Source: Cecembia rubra
Lineage (GTDB): Bacteria; Bacteroidota; Bacteroidia; Cytophagales; Cyclobacteriaceae
Assembly: GCF_003014575.1 (NCBI RefSeq)
Contig: NZ_PYGF01000012.1
Span: forward strand, 83,044 to 147,043
Direction: 5' to 3'
Length of the DNA stretch: 64,000 nucleotides
The translations under genes were made by a program, and so were the position numbers. The number at the start of each line of letters is the position of its first letter. Within the stretch, counting starts at the first letter, position 1. The notes beneath the pieces were generated by a model that searched no databases, had not been told where the DNA came from, and saw only the letters and a list, made by a program, of their open reading frames with translations. This document shows positions 34,031 through 44,129 of this stretch, piece by piece.

Positions 34031-37000
34031 ATGAAGAAAGTTTTATTAGTTGTCGCGTTAACCGCAATGACGACAGTGTCATTGTTTGCGCAAAGTAGGA
34101 CGATCTCAGGAAAGGTAACTTCGCCCGAAGAGCCTGACGGAATTCCTGGGGTAAACGTTGTGATAAAGGGTACAACCTTAGGTGTTGTGACTGACTTCGA
34201 CGGAAATTACAGTGTTTCTGTTCCTGAGGATAGAAATGTCTTGGTGTTTTCGTTTGTAGGATTTATTTCAAAAGAAATGACTATTGGTAACAACTCAGTT
34301 ATCAATGTGGTGCTACAGCCTGATTTAAAAACACTTGGTGAAGTGGTTGTTGTGGGTTATGGTACACAGGAAAGACGAGATATCACTGGTTCAGTGGCAT
34401 CGATTAACAATAGGTCTATTGAGAACCTGGTAACTCCATCCTTTGAATCACAATTGGCTGGGCGTGCACCAGGTGTACAGATTACCACGCCAAGTGGAAC
34501 CTTAGGTGCGGCCCCGGTAATTAGGATTAGGGGTGTAAATTCTATTTCAGGAAGCGCCAGTCCATTGATAGTTATAGATGGGGTACCTGTAGTAGACGCT
34601 GATAGATCAGCAGTGATAGGTTCAAATCCTCTAGCCAACATTAACCCTGCAGATATAGAGTCATTTGAGGTGTTAAAGGATGGTTCCGCTACAGCCATTT
34701 TTGGATCCAGAGCAGCAAATGGGGTAATCCTTATAACCACAAAAAGAGGTTCAACAGGGAAAGCTCAGGTAAATTATAGCACTGCCATTGGTTTCAATGA
34801 AGCGCAAAACCGTTTTGAGCTTTTGAATGGTGATGATTTTGTGACCATAGCGAATGAAAGGAGAGCAAATGCAAACCAATCGCTATTAGCAAATCCCGGA
34901 GTAAATACAGATTGGCAGGATTTGATATTGAGAAGAGGCTTTACCCAGCAACACAATCTATCCATATCTGGTGGATCTGAAGCCACTAAATACTTCTTTT
35001 CAATAGGCTTTACAGATCAGGAATCTGCAATTGATGTCAATGAAATGAGAAGGTACTCTTTTAGGGGTAATGTAGATCACAGTGTATCTAAATCCTTCAG
35101 AATTGGAACTTCATTAAACTATTCATTTACTGAGATTAATGGGTTCAACGAAGGAGCAAATTCGCTTTCGGGTGTAATGCTCAATGCTACAAGAGCATTG
35201 CCAAATGTGTCGCCATTTGATCCTGCCAATACCCGTTTTGATGGATTTAATGTAACAGCAGATGGTAGAACCACGGGATTTGGCAATAATTTGGCAGGTC
35301 CGGACAATAACCTTCCTAATATTGGTTTTGTACTTGCAAATAACGTCTTCAGAAACCGGGTTCATAGGCTTTTAGGAAATGTTTATGGTGAAGTAGATAT
35401 TGTGAAAGGCCTTACGGCAAGGTCAATGGTAGGCGTGGATTTGACAATGGCAGAAGATTTTCAGTCCTTGGATCCCAGGCATGGAGATGGGCAAGGTATA
35501 AATGGAAGCGTATTTATGGCTTACAATCCTGTACAAAGATGGAACTGGCAAAACACTTTGAATTATCAGACAATTTTGGCAGAAAACCATATTTTCAATA
35601 TAACTCTTGGTGCCGAATACCAATATGATCAATTCTATAATTTCACTGCACAGGGGACTGATTTTTCTGATGATTTCTTTAGAAGAGATAACTTGATTTC
35701 AGGTTCATATAACAATCAGTTTTCAGGAGGAGGATTTGCGGACCGTGGATTTGATTCTTATTTCAGCAGGATTAATTATGGTTATAAAGGCAAATACCTG
35801 CTTTCATTTACAGTAAGAAACGATGGTATTTCTGACTTGGCAAGAGAAAATCAAAGAGGAACCTTCTTCGGTGGTTCGATAGGATGGAGGATTTCAGATG
35901 AAGGCTTTTTCAATTCCAATGTCATTTCAGACTTTAAAGTGAGAGCTTCTTACGCTGAAGTTGGAAATACTGAAATAGGTACTTTTGCCGCATTCGGTGG
36001 GTTTAATCCAGTATTAGGTGGTGCAGGCGCAGGCTTGGGATATGCCAGGATAGCCAATAGAGGATTGCTTTGGGAAACTTCCAAAAAACTTAATGCCGGT
36101 ATCGATATGACCATTGGTAAAGTAACCTTGGCTGCAGATGTTTTCCGAAATAACATTGATGGGTTGATTTTGAGTGCGCCTACCATTCCTTCTTTGGGTG
36201 TTCCGGGCAATTCCATCAATCAGAACGTAGGTGCAATGTTTAATGAAGGGGTTGAGTTTCGGGTAATCACCAATGTAATTAATAGAGGAAAGTTCACTTG
36301 GAATACAGACTTTAATTACACTTTCTTGAGAAATGAAGTAACCAACTTGGTTCAGCCAATTGTTGGTACTTATAATAGAACAGTAGAAGGGGGTCCAATT
36401 GCCCAGCTATATGGATTCAGATGGGCTGGGGTCAACCCAGCTAATGGTAACCCCATGTATTTCAGTGGCGAAAATATAGTCCAATATAATTTGCAGCAGG
36501 GAGATTTGGGCTGGAGGGCCTTTGATCCAGCAAACCCATCGAATATTTCTACTCCAGCAGGACTTCCTACCCAGGATTTCTTAGGTAATACTTTGCCAAG
36601 ATGGCAGGGTGGTTGGATCAACAATTTCACTTTTGGTAATTGGGACGCAGAAGTCTTTTTGAGATACTCAGGCGGTAATTATATCATGAATGAGACACTC
36701 AGGGGGCAGTTAGGTCAAGGATTCTCCAATAACAATGCAATTGTAATGAACAGATGGACAGAGTCAGGTCAGGTTACAGATATACCCAAACAGTATTCTG
36801 GACAGGATGCCAACATGTGGTTGACAGCAGCATCTAATTCAAGGTTTATTGAGAAAGGCGATTTTTTAAGGGTACAAAACATTGTGGTTGGATACACGGT
36901 GCCTGCATATAAATTGCAAAGTGCATTTAATGGGGCAATTTCAACTGCTAGATTTTTTGCCCAGGCACAGAACCCATTTATCTTCACCAGATACAGTGGA

Positions 37001-37123
37001 TTGGATCCGGAAGCCAATACATTCCCTTCAGGAGCTTTGACTCAGCAGTTACAATTTGGTGTTGATTGGAACGTTACCCCAATCTTCAGGACATTCTCCG
37101 TAGGTCTTAATGTAGGGTTTTAA
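34031..37123 (+). CDS. SusC/RagA TonB-linked outer-membrane protein
   Basis: A 1030-residue outer-membrane transporter. Seen in order: a signal peptide (VSLFAQ), a carboxypeptidase regulatory-like domain (GKVTSPEEPDGIPGVNVVIK), the TonB box region (TLGEVVVVGYGTQERRDITG), the plug (IRIRGVNSISGSASPLIVID, FEVLKDGSATAIFGSRAANG) and a 22-strand barrel ending in VGLNVGF. It forms a pedal-bin complex with the SusD at 37148 and imports a glycan or peptide. Distinct from the two paralogous SusC proteins at 39038 and 45850. No regulator or hydrolase lies beside it. Confidence 0.96.
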   Translation: MKKVLLVVALTAMTTVSLFAQSRTISGKVTSPEEPDGIPGVNVVIKGTTLGVVTDFDGNYSVSVPEDRNVLVFSFVGFISKEMTIGNNSVINVVLQPDLKTLGEVVVVGYGTQERRDITGSVASINNRSIENLVTPSFESQLAGRAPGVQITTPSGTLGAAPVIRIRGVNSISGSASPLIVIDGVPVVDADRSAVIGSNPLANINPADIESFEVLKDGSATAIFGSRAANGVILITTKRGSTGKAQVNYSTAIGFNEAQNRFELLNGDDFVTIANERRANANQSLLANPGVNTDWQDLILRRGFTQQHNLSISGGSEATKYFFSIGFTDQESAIDVNEMRRYSFRGNVDHSVSKSFRIGTSLNYSFTEINGFNEGANSLSGVMLNATRALPNVSPFDPANTRFDGFNVTADGRTTGFGNNLAGPDNNLPNIGFVLANNVFRNRVHRLLGNVYGEVDIVKGLTARSMVGVDLTMAEDFQSLDPRHGDGQGINGSVFMAYNPVQRWNWQNTLNYQTILAENHIFNITLGAEYQYDQFYNFTAQGTDFSDDFFRRDNLISGSYNNQFSGGGFADRGFDSYFSRINYGYKGKYLLSFTVRNDGISDLARENQRGTFFGGSIGWRISDEGFFNSNVISDFKVRASYAEVGNTEIGTFAAFGGFNPVLGGAGAGLGYARIANRGLLWETSKKLNAGIDMTIGKVTLAADVFRNNIDGLILSAPTIPSLGVPGNSINQNVGAMFNEGVEFRVITNVINRGKFTWNTDFNYTFLRNEVTNLVQPIVGTYNRTVEGGPIAQLYGFRWAGVNPANGNPMYFSGENIVQYNLQQGDLGWRAFDPANPSNISTPAGLPTQDFLGNTLPRWQGGWINNFTFGNWDAEVFLRYSGGNYIMNETLRGQLGQGFSNNNAIVMNRWTESGQVTDIPKQYSGQDANMWLTAASNSRFIEKGDFLRVQNIVVGYTVPAYKLQSAFNGAISTARFFAQAQNPFIFTRYSGLDPEANTFPSGALTQQLQFGVDWNVTPIFRTFSVGLNVGF

Positions 37124-37147
37124 TTCTCATCAAAAAATTATAAAGAG

Positions 37148-38680
37148 ATGAAAAAAATTAGTGTTAACAATATAAAACTGGCAATTTCCGCTTTATTATT
37201 CGCGTTAGTCAGCAGTTCTTGTGATGTCACAGACCTTAGTCCGGCTAACCTGATTCCAGATTCTGATGCTTTTGCAACTGCAGCAAGGGTAGAATCTGTG
37301 GTATTAGGAGTGTATGAATCTGCACAACAAGGATTTTATCTGGGTTCTGCAGGTCAGGCAGGTCGAGGTTATCCCTTTGGTGCAGCCAATACCCAGCAAG
37401 GAGATATGCGTGGAGAGGACATGTACAACGATCAGTTGTTTTATGAAGTTACTTACATTGCAGCGCACACTCCATTCAGTGCAAACAATAACGGAATGTG
37501 GATTTCCATTTACAGAATGGTCAATAGAGCCAATATTGTACTGGAGAATATTGAAACAGCCCTTGAAAATGGAGTTATTACTCAAGAGCAAAGAGATATA
37601 TACAGAGGTGAAATGCTCTTCTTGAGAGCCTTAGGACACCATGAGCTATTAATACATTTCTCCAGACCATATATGGATAACCCTGACGCACCAGGTGTAC
37701 CGTACAGGACAGTTGCAATCAATGATGTGCCTTTAGTGCCGGCAAATGAAGGCTTGGGAAGGACAACAGTAGGTGAAGATTACGCGCAACTGTTAGCAGA
37801 TTTAAATGAAGCTGAAGGATTATTGCCATTGTCACGTAATTACAATAGGGTTAGAAGAGGAGCTGTTATAGGCTTAAAATCACGCATTAAACTTCACATG
37901 GGTGATTGGCAGGGTGTCTTGGATGAGTACAATAAACTGGTGGGTACTTATGCTTTGACAGATAGCCCTGTTACGCCATTTAGGACGGTGAACAGCACAG
38001 AAAATATTTTCTCCTTTGTAAATACGCCGGAATCAAACCCTGGGGTGAATGGTGCCCTTCCATCCATGTATGGAAATCCAGCGAGAGGAGCAAGAGGTCT
38101 TGTAAAAGTGAGTCCATTGATTTGGAGATCAAACATTTGGCATCCAGAAGATTTAAGGAGGTCCGAATTGACAGATCGAAATGCAGGTGGAATTTATACA
38201 TTAAAGTATCCAGATGCATTAACAAGGACTGATCCTAATCCAATTTTAAGGTTTGCTGAAGTGGTTTTAAATGCAGCAGAAGCACATGCACGCCTTGGGA
38301 ACAATGCAAATGCAATTCAACTTTTGAACTCAATAAGGGATAGAGCATTGCCAGCAACTGTACCTTCCTTCAGTTCTGCTGATTTTGCCAGTGTAGATGC
38401 TTTGCTTACAGCAATTTTTAATGAAAGGAGAATTGAATTTCTAGGAGAAGGAAGAAGATGGGCAGATATCCATAGGCTTTCTGGAGAAGGAAGAATGGCT
38501 GGGATCCCAGCAAAAGCTACTTCCAGATCTATTACCTCATTGGATTTCTATACAACGGATAGAGCTATCCCTACAGACCATTCTTTGCCATATTCCAGTA
38601 ATTTATTTATTTGGCCAATTCCTATTGATGAAATATTGAATAATAGTGGTACCCCAATACCACAAAATCCAGGATATTGA
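37148..38680 (+). CDS. SusD/RagB nutrient-binding lipoprotein
   Basis: A 510-residue outer-membrane lipoprotein with Cys25 as the acylated residue (LVSSSC). The TPR-rich SusD core is visible (YRGEMLFLRALGHHELLIHF), as is the C-terminal signature FNERRIEFLGEGRRWADIHR. It caps the SusC barrel encoded 24 bp upstream and binds the ligand. The end is FIWPIPIDEILNN then NPGY, a normal family end. A strong terminator follows. Confidence 0.95.
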   Translation: MKKISVNNIKLAISALLFALVSSSCDVTDLSPANLIPDSDAFATAARVESVVLGVYESAQQGFYLGSAGQAGRGYPFGAANTQQGDMRGEDMYNDQLFYEVTYIAAHTPFSANNNGMWISIYRMVNRANIVLENIETALENGVITQEQRDIYRGEMLFLRALGHHELLIHFSRPYMDNPDAPGVPYRTVAINDVPLVPANEGLGRTTVGEDYAQLLADLNEAEGLLPLSRNYNRVRRGAVIGLKSRIKLHMGDWQGVLDEYNKLVGTYALTDSPVTPFRTVNSTENIFSFVNTPESNPGVNGALPSMYGNPARGARGLVKVSPLIWRSNIWHPEDLRRSELTDRNAGGIYTLKYPDALTRTDPNPILRFAEVVLNAAEAHARLGNNANAIQLLNSIRDRALPATVPSFSSADFASVDALLTAIFNERRIEFLGEGRRWADIHRLSGEGRMAGIPAKATSRSITSLDFYTTDRAIPTDHSLPYSSNLFIWPIPIDEILNNSGTPIPQNPGY

Positions 38681-38694
38681 TAATAAGACTGATA

Positions 38695-38730
38695 AAAAGG
38701 CCTCCATTTCGAAATGGAGGCTTTTTTTTT
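38695..38730 (+). terminator. Rho-independent terminator of the first SusC/SusD operon
   Basis: CCTCCATTT and AAATGGAGG pair around a CG centre (38701-38720), extended by a G-C pair at 38700/38721, and followed by nine T. Confidence 0.9.
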
Positions 38731-38929
38731 ATTCCATATAATTTCAACGGACTTTTTATGATTATTAAGTCTGTAAAATGAAAAACTGTATGTGAAATTT
38801 AAAAAATTCTATTTGAAATATAATTCTGTTTTTTGGAATGCTACAATGTTTGTGTTTGGATAAACAAGGATTTAAAGAAAAATAATTCAATAATATTTTA
38901 TTTTAATATTTTTTTATAATTTTAACGCA

Positions 38930-38957
38930 GGCAAAATGTACTGCAATGTGTTTTGCC
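38930..38957 (+). repeat. Inverted repeat overlapping the -33 region
   Basis: GGCAAAA (38930-38936) and TTTTGCC (38951-38957) are perfect complements 14 bp apart. The right arm contains the TTTG used as the -33 box of the promoter at 38952-38980. It could be an operator for the SusC gene at 39038. Confidence 0.45.
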
Positions 38958-38980
38958 GGTTAGCTACAGAAATATTTTTG
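38952..38980 (+). promoter_or_regulatory. Promoter of the second SusC/SusD operon
   Basis: TTTG at 38952-38955 and TATTTTTG (a perfect TAnnTTTG) at 38973-38980, 17 bp apart. The ATG at 39038 is 57 bp downstream. Confidence 0.55.
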
Positions 38981-39037
38981 TTCGATCTTAGGTAAAAGAT
39001 CAATTGAATTGCATTTGTTACACCTAATAGACCAGAT

Positions 39038-42000
39038 ATGAAGATATTTTTATCTTTATCAACCTGTTTATTGTTACTTTCTACCATTCCTGTATTTGCA
39101 CAAAGTAGAATTGTAAGGGGGCAGGTATTTTCCAAAAAGGACAATCAGCCCATTTCGGGCGCTTCCATTATATTGAAAGGAACTACAGTGGGTACGGCAT
39201 CTGACCTTTATGGCCGTTATGTGCTTCAAGTTAACTTGGATGAGTTTACATTGGTATACAGCTATATTGGGCATCAAACCGAAGAAGTATTTTTTGGTGT
39301 AGAGAATACCATGGATGTTTATCTTTCTCCGCTTCAGGAAGCAATAGAGGAAGAAGTTGAGGTAGAGAAAGTTCTGGCAAAAGAGGAAGAAGTAGAAGAT
39401 CCAGAAATTATTCTTCAAAAAGATGGTGCACGTACCAAAAGCCCGGGAGACTTAATTGAGAATATACCATACCAGTCTTTTGACAGAACTTTGCAGGGAA
39501 GGGTCCCTGGTCTTTCGGTAAAGGCAGCTTCTGGTATTCCAGGTGGTGCTATAAATGCACGAATTAGAGGAGTTGGTTCCATTTATGCAGGTAATGAGCC
39601 TTTATATGTAGTAGATGGTGTCCTGATAAATAATGTCTCTTATTCAATTTTCACACAGTCCAATCCATTGGCATTTCTAAATCCTAATGAGATAGAATCT
39701 GTTGAAGTGTTGAAAGATGCTGCTTCCACAGCCATTTATGGCAATCAAGGAGCTAATGGTGTAATCATTATAACCACGAGAAAAGGGAAACCCGGAAAGG
39801 CTAGGATCGAATTAAATGCTTATGCAGGAGAAACTATTCCGATTAAATTTTTGGATCTTTTAGATGGGCCAGAATGGTATGCCATGAGAAGGGATGCCTT
39901 CAAAAACTCCGATGCTACTAATCCTGAGGCAAGGGCTTTATCCAATATGGGTGTTTTGCCGGATAATTGGAACCAATTAAGTCCAGCTCAATTAGATGAG
40001 CTTGGCCTAAATTTACCAACTTATGATTGGCAGAGGCAGATGATGCGGAAGAGCATGATGCATAATTATGAGCTTAGCGCATCAGGAGGTGGTAAAACCA
40101 CACTATATTATATTTCCGGATCTTATCATTACAGTGGTTCCTCTTTTCCTCCAGTGGATTTTGAGAGAGGAACATTAAGAGCTTCCCTAAGTCAATCCAT
40201 CAAAGAGCGAGTTCGCTTGGAAGCGAATGTGAATTTGGCTTCCATAGACCAGGCAGTTCCCTTTTCCACAGAAGGTTCCTTTATTGGAAGTCCTGCCTTC
40301 GCTGCTTCGACTATTTTAAGGCATAATCCCATTTTTAATGAGGATGGTTCTTTCAATACCCAAATAGGGGGACTTGCAGGACAAAATATTGCATTGGTTA
40401 ATGAGTTTAATTCAGGACAGACAAGTACCAGATCAGGGGGGGGTAATTTTATTGTCAACTGGAAAATTGCATCCAATCTCAATTATAAAGGGTTAGCGGG
40501 AGTAGATTACCGTGATTTGGAAGAATTTAGATTCAGAGACCCAAGGACGCCAGATGGACAGGAAGTAAATGGAAGAAATGGTGTAGGGAATTATTCCGTT
40601 AAGCGCTACATGACCAACCATACTTTGGACTGGACGAAGAAAATTGACAAAAGTCTGATATCGGCTTATATTGGTTATGAATTTTTAACTGAGGAAAGGG
40701 AGGGCTTGTCTTCAGAAGCCACAGGCATTACCACCCCAAGCTTCAATAACCTGCTTCCGGGATCTACTTTGGTTTCTTCGGATACAGTTTGGGCAGGGTA
40801 TAAAAGGCAAGGTGCGTTTATAGGGCTTAACTATCAGTTGGCTGAAAAATATCTATTTCACCTAGGGTCAAGAGTAGACGGTTCTTCCCGTTTTGGATCA
40901 AACTTCAGATATGGCATTTTCCCATTTGTTAAACTGGGGTGGAACCTGGCCAAAGAGGATTTCCTGATCGCTTCTGGAAAGGTGTCAGATTTAAGATTAA
41001 GGGCTTCCTGGGGATTGGCAGGCAATGATCAGATTGGGGATTTCAGGGCTTTAGGAATGTATGGTCCGGGAAATACCTATGCAGGTGGAACAGGTATCCG
41101 TCCTATTTCCTTTGATAACCCCAATCTAAGATGGGAAACAAATGAAACCATCAATTTAGGTCTGGATTTTGGATTCATAACTGGCAAAATTTCCGGCAGT
41201 ATTGATGTTTTTCAGAGAAAAACGAAAGATCTTATACTAAATATCCCAGTATTATGGATCAATAGGGCGGATCAATTTTTAAGGAATGTTGGTGGTCTTG
41301 AAAACCGTGGAATTGAATTTGAAATCAATACAATCAATATGGAACGTGGCATTTTTTCTTGGTATTCTTCCTTCAACTTCAGCTACATCCAAAATAAGGT
41401 TACATCCTTATACGATGGATTGCAGGTTGATCCGGACAATCCAAGATGGGCAGTGGGGATGCCTGTAGGAAATCCTGCATTCCCTGGACAATTAGCTCCT
41501 GGCTCCTGGTATGTTGCTGAATATGCAGGAGTAAACCCAGCCACAGGCAGACCAATGTGGTATGATGCCAATAGAAACCTTACTTACCTTCCTACGGATG
41601 CAGACAGGGTTTATTTTGGATCTAATTTCCCACCCTACTTTGGAGGTTTTAATAATGTGATTAAGATAAAAAGTTTTGAACTTACTACATTTTTTACCTA
41701 TGAATATGGAGCAGTCGTGTCCGATGGGCAATACAATTTCCTCCGTGAAAACGGAACAAGATTTACATTCAATTCTTTGCATGAGGTGAATGACCGTGCT
41801 TGGAGAGTTCCTGGAGATATGACAGATATTCCGAGAAATTTCGCACTTAATAGTGGTAATGCTGCCAGAAATCAGAATAGGAACTTTGGATCAGCTTCAT
41901 TATTAAAGGCAGATTTTATCAGATTGGCTCAGGTAAATATTGCTTATAATTTCAGTTCTGAATTTCTCCAAAATATAGGTTTGTCTCAGGCAAGGATATA

Positions 42001-42127
42001 TGCACAGGGGATAAATCTTTGGACAATTTCGGATTATCCAGGTTATGATCCTGAATTTATGGGTGTTGGTACAGGCCAAATTCCTGTCCATAAAAGTTAT
42101 AATATCGGTATCCAGTTAAGTTTTTAA
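39038..42127 (+). CDS. SusC/RagA-like outer-membrane protein with Glu-rich insert at the TonB box
   Basis: A 1029-residue protein with a signal peptide (IPVFAQ), a carboxypeptidase regulatory-like domain, a plug (QSFDRTLQGRVPGLSV, GAINARIRGVGSIYAGNEPL, VEVLKDAASTAIYGNQGANG) and a barrel ending in YNIGIQLSF. It is paralogous along its length to the SusC at 45850. The usual TonB box (EEVIVTGYG in the paralog) is missing: residues 101-130 are instead EAIEEEVEVEKVLAKEEEVE and on, rich in Glu, and the linker is about eight residues longer. Coupling to TonB may be altered or lost. Its SusD partner starts 5 bp after its stop. Confidence 0.93.
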   Translation: MKIFLSLSTCLLLLSTIPVFAQSRIVRGQVFSKKDNQPISGASIILKGTTVGTASDLYGRYVLQVNLDEFTLVYSYIGHQTEEVFFGVENTMDVYLSPLQEAIEEEVEVEKVLAKEEEVEDPEIILQKDGARTKSPGDLIENIPYQSFDRTLQGRVPGLSVKAASGIPGGAINARIRGVGSIYAGNEPLYVVDGVLINNVSYSIFTQSNPLAFLNPNEIESVEVLKDAASTAIYGNQGANGVIIITTRKGKPGKARIELNAYAGETIPIKFLDLLDGPEWYAMRRDAFKNSDATNPEARALSNMGVLPDNWNQLSPAQLDELGLNLPTYDWQRQMMRKSMMHNYELSASGGGKTTLYYISGSYHYSGSSFPPVDFERGTLRASLSQSIKERVRLEANVNLASIDQAVPFSTEGSFIGSPAFAASTILRHNPIFNEDGSFNTQIGGLAGQNIALVNEFNSGQTSTRSGGGNFIVNWKIASNLNYKGLAGVDYRDLEEFRFRDPRTPDGQEVNGRNGVGNYSVKRYMTNHTLDWTKKIDKSLISAYIGYEFLTEEREGLSSEATGITTPSFNNLLPGSTLVSSDTVWAGYKRQGAFIGLNYQLAEKYLFHLGSRVDGSSRFGSNFRYGIFPFVKLGWNLAKEDFLIASGKVSDLRLRASWGLAGNDQIGDFRALGMYGPGNTYAGGTGIRPISFDNPNLRWETNETINLGLDFGFITGKISGSIDVFQRKTKDLILNIPVLWINRADQFLRNVGGLENRGIEFEINTINMERGIFSWYSSFNFSYIQNKVTSLYDGLQVDPDNPRWAVGMPVGNPAFPGQLAPGSWYVAEYAGVNPATGRPMWYDANRNLTYLPTDADRVYFGSNFPPYFGGFNNVIKIKSFELTTFFTYEYGAVVSDGQYNFLRENGTRFTFNSLHEVNDRAWRVPGDMTDIPRNFALNSGNAARNQNRNFGSASLLKADFIRLAQVNIAYNFSSEFLQNIGLSQARIYAQGINLWTISDYPGYDPEFMGVGTGQIPVHKSYNIGIQLSF

Positions 42128-42132
42128 TAGCG

Positions 42133-43653
42133 ATGGAAAGGTATAGCATATTAAGGGGGCTTTTCTTTTTTGCAATCGGCATTTTCGTGTTTTCCTGCGA
42201 TCTGGAAGTAGATCCCCGTCAGACAACCAGAACTTCTGAAGTATTAAATAGTCCGGCTAATTTGGAATCTGCTTTGAATTCAGTTTATGGTAGGCTTCGC
42301 TCCTTAAATCATTATGGTCGTGACATGATTGCCCTTTCGGATGCTTTAGCAGATGTGGGAAGGGCAACCAATAATTCAGGGAGGTTGGTTGCCGAAAACA
42401 ATAATGCTGTCAATGCACATTTTTCAGCTGGTTTTTGGCAAAATGGTTATGCTGCCATTACTGAACTCAACTTAATTCTTGATCAGTTGGAAAAGGGAGT
42501 TAATGGGGCAAATGAGGACCAAATTGCTGCCTGGGAAGGAGAGGCCAAATTTTTAAGGGCTTTGTATTTGTTTGATCTGGTAAAAGTTTATTCCTATATT
42601 CCGACAGCAGTTTTTCAGTCCGGAATAGTGGATCAAGGAGGTATTCCTATGCCTTTGATAGCTGTTAAAATTGCTGATATTGCCCAATTGAATCAATTAC
42701 CGAGGTCAACTCTGGCGCAAAATTATTCTCAGATAATCAGAGATCTAGGAGATGCTATCAATTTATTGGAAAATAATCAACGGTCAGCTCCGCAATATGC
42801 AAGTTCAGCTGCAGCAGCGGCACTGCTTTCACGGGTTGCTCTTTATAACGGTAATTGGCAGGCAGCCCTAAGTGCTGCAAATGCGGCTTTAAGTTCAGAT
42901 GTAGGGCAATTGCTCTCAGGGGAGAATTATTTAAGTGGCTGGAAGTCTTCTGTTCATCCTGAATCCATGTTTGAAGTGAGAATACAGCTTCCAAGTGAAT
43001 CCTTGGGAGTAAATACTTCACTTCAGTCAACTTTTTCAACAATGCTTCAGGTTACAAATAAGAATATCAGAGGTGGCTGGGGAGATTTAATCCCATCGCC
43101 TATAGTTTTGAATTTTTTTGGTTTATCAGCCCTTCAGTTAGGTAATCCTGCAACAGATAACAATAATTGGGATGTAAGAAGGAATCAAGACATTCGGGCC
43201 AGGCTATATACCACGGGTAATGACCAGAGATTTTCAAGAAGGCAAATAGAATGCATCAAATTTTTAGGTAAAAATGGTTTTGATTATGGTGATAATATTC
43301 CAGTAATCCGGAAATCTGAAATGTTGCTCAATAAGGCTGAAGCACTTTATCACCTAGGTAGGGAGACAGAAGCATTGAATGAATTGAATGCTTTTAAATC
43401 TTTAAGGGGGATAGGGCCAGTTAGTTTGACAAGGCAATTGCTTTTAGATGAGATTTTATTAGAAAGGTTTAAAGAATTTGTTTTTGAAGGACAACGTTTT
43501 TTTGATTTGAAAAGGTACGGTAGAAATATTGATAAAAGATCATATTTGGGATCCAATGCATTAGTTGATTTTGAAGATTTCCGAATTCTGGCACCAATTC
43601 CTCAGAGGGAAGTTCAATTAAATAGGAATTTAAACCAAAACAGAGGTTATTAA
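42133..43653 (+). CDS. SusD/RagB nutrient-binding lipoprotein
   Basis: A 506-residue lipoprotein with Cys22 (IGIFVFSC). It has the SusD core (WEGEAKFLRALYLFDLVKVY) and the C-terminal signature LERFKEFVFEGQRFFDLKRY. It is paralogous to the protein at 48934: both have DPRQ after the lipid Cys, DALADVGR..NNSGRL and end NLNQNRGY. It begins 5 bp after the SusC-like gene and should cap that barrel. No terminator is obvious before queD. Confidence 0.94.
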   Translation: MERYSILRGLFFFAIGIFVFSCDLEVDPRQTTRTSEVLNSPANLESALNSVYGRLRSLNHYGRDMIALSDALADVGRATNNSGRLVAENNNAVNAHFSAGFWQNGYAAITELNLILDQLEKGVNGANEDQIAAWEGEAKFLRALYLFDLVKVYSYIPTAVFQSGIVDQGGIPMPLIAVKIADIAQLNQLPRSTLAQNYSQIIRDLGDAINLLENNQRSAPQYASSAAAAALLSRVALYNGNWQAALSAANAALSSDVGQLLSGENYLSGWKSSVHPESMFEVRIQLPSESLGVNTSLQSTFSTMLQVTNKNIRGGWGDLIPSPIVLNFFGLSALQLGNPATDNNNWDVRRNQDIRARLYTTGNDQRFSRRQIECIKFLGKNGFDYGDNIPVIRKSEMLLNKAEALYHLGRETEALNELNAFKSLRGIGPVSLTRQLLLDEILLERFKEFVFEGQRFFDLKRYGRNIDKRSYLGSNALVDFEDFRILAPIPQREVQLNRNLNQNRGY

Positions 43654-43682
43654 GCTTTAGCAATCATTAGAATCTTTTTACG

Positions 43683-43690
43683 TATTTTTG
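43683..43690 (+). promoter_or_regulatory. Promoter -7 box for queD
   Basis: TATTTTTG, a perfect TAnnTTTG, 19 bp before the ATG at 43710. No convincing -33 TTTG is seen at the normal distance. The leader is too short for an aptamer like that of queE. Confidence 0.45.
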
Positions 43691-43709
43691 CGCTTCAATT
43701 GAAGAATCG

Positions 43710-44129
43710 ATGATATACGTTTGCAGAAAAGAGCATTTTAATGCTGCGCATAAGCTTTGGAACCCCAACTGGACAGAAGAAAAAAACAAAGAGGTTTTTG
43801 GACCATGTGCGAATATCAACTGGCATGGACATAACTTCGAACTTATCGTAACGGTAAAAGGTCTTCCAGATCCTGAAACGGGTTTTGTGGTCGATTTAAA
43901 AGAATTGAGCGACCTTATCAAGAAATTGGTGATTGATCAGGTGGACCATAGAAATCTTAACCTTGACGTTCCATTTATGCAAGGCAAAATGGCAAGTTGT
44001 GAAAATTTGGTGATGGAATTTTGGAAAATACTTGAGCCGGCTGTCAATGATATTGTCCCTCATGGAAAGCTTTATAAATTGACGCTTTATGAAACTCCAA
44101 GAAATTTTGTGGAGTATTTAGGTGAGTAA
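43710..44129 (+). CDS. queD: 6-carboxytetrahydropterin synthase
   Basis: A 139-residue cytoplasmic enzyme that makes 6-carboxytetrahydropterin from dihydroneopterin triphosphate, the substrate of QueE. The zinc ligands are the His in FNAAHKL and the pair in WHGHNF; the catalytic Cys lies in FGPCANINWHGH. VDHRNLNLDVPFM and LTLYETPRNFVEY are standard QueD segments. It starts with its own -7 box after the SusD gene and precedes lpxB by about 100 bp. Its partner queE is 12 kb upstream. Confidence 0.94.
   Translation: MIYVCRKEHFNAAHKLWNPNWTEEKNKEVFGPCANINWHGHNFELIVTVKGLPDPETGFVVDLKELSDLIKKLVIDQVDHRNLNLDVPFMQGKMASCENLVMEFWKILEPAVNDIVPHGKLYKLTLYETPRNFVEYLGE

Larger units (their letters stand above)
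38681..39037. other. Gap with terminator, inverted repeat and promoter
   Basis: 357 bp with no gene. It holds the terminator of the first SusC/SusD operon, an AT-rich middle, a GGCAAAA/TTTTGCC inverted repeat (38930-38936 and 38951-38957), and the promoter of the second SusC/SusD operon. Confidence 0.6.

Noticed and set aside
43690..43710. A preQ1-type aptamer upstream of queD
   Set aside because: The leader from the -7 box to the ATG is only 19 bases; it holds a TTCAATTGAA palindrome but no P1 stem or A-rich tail.
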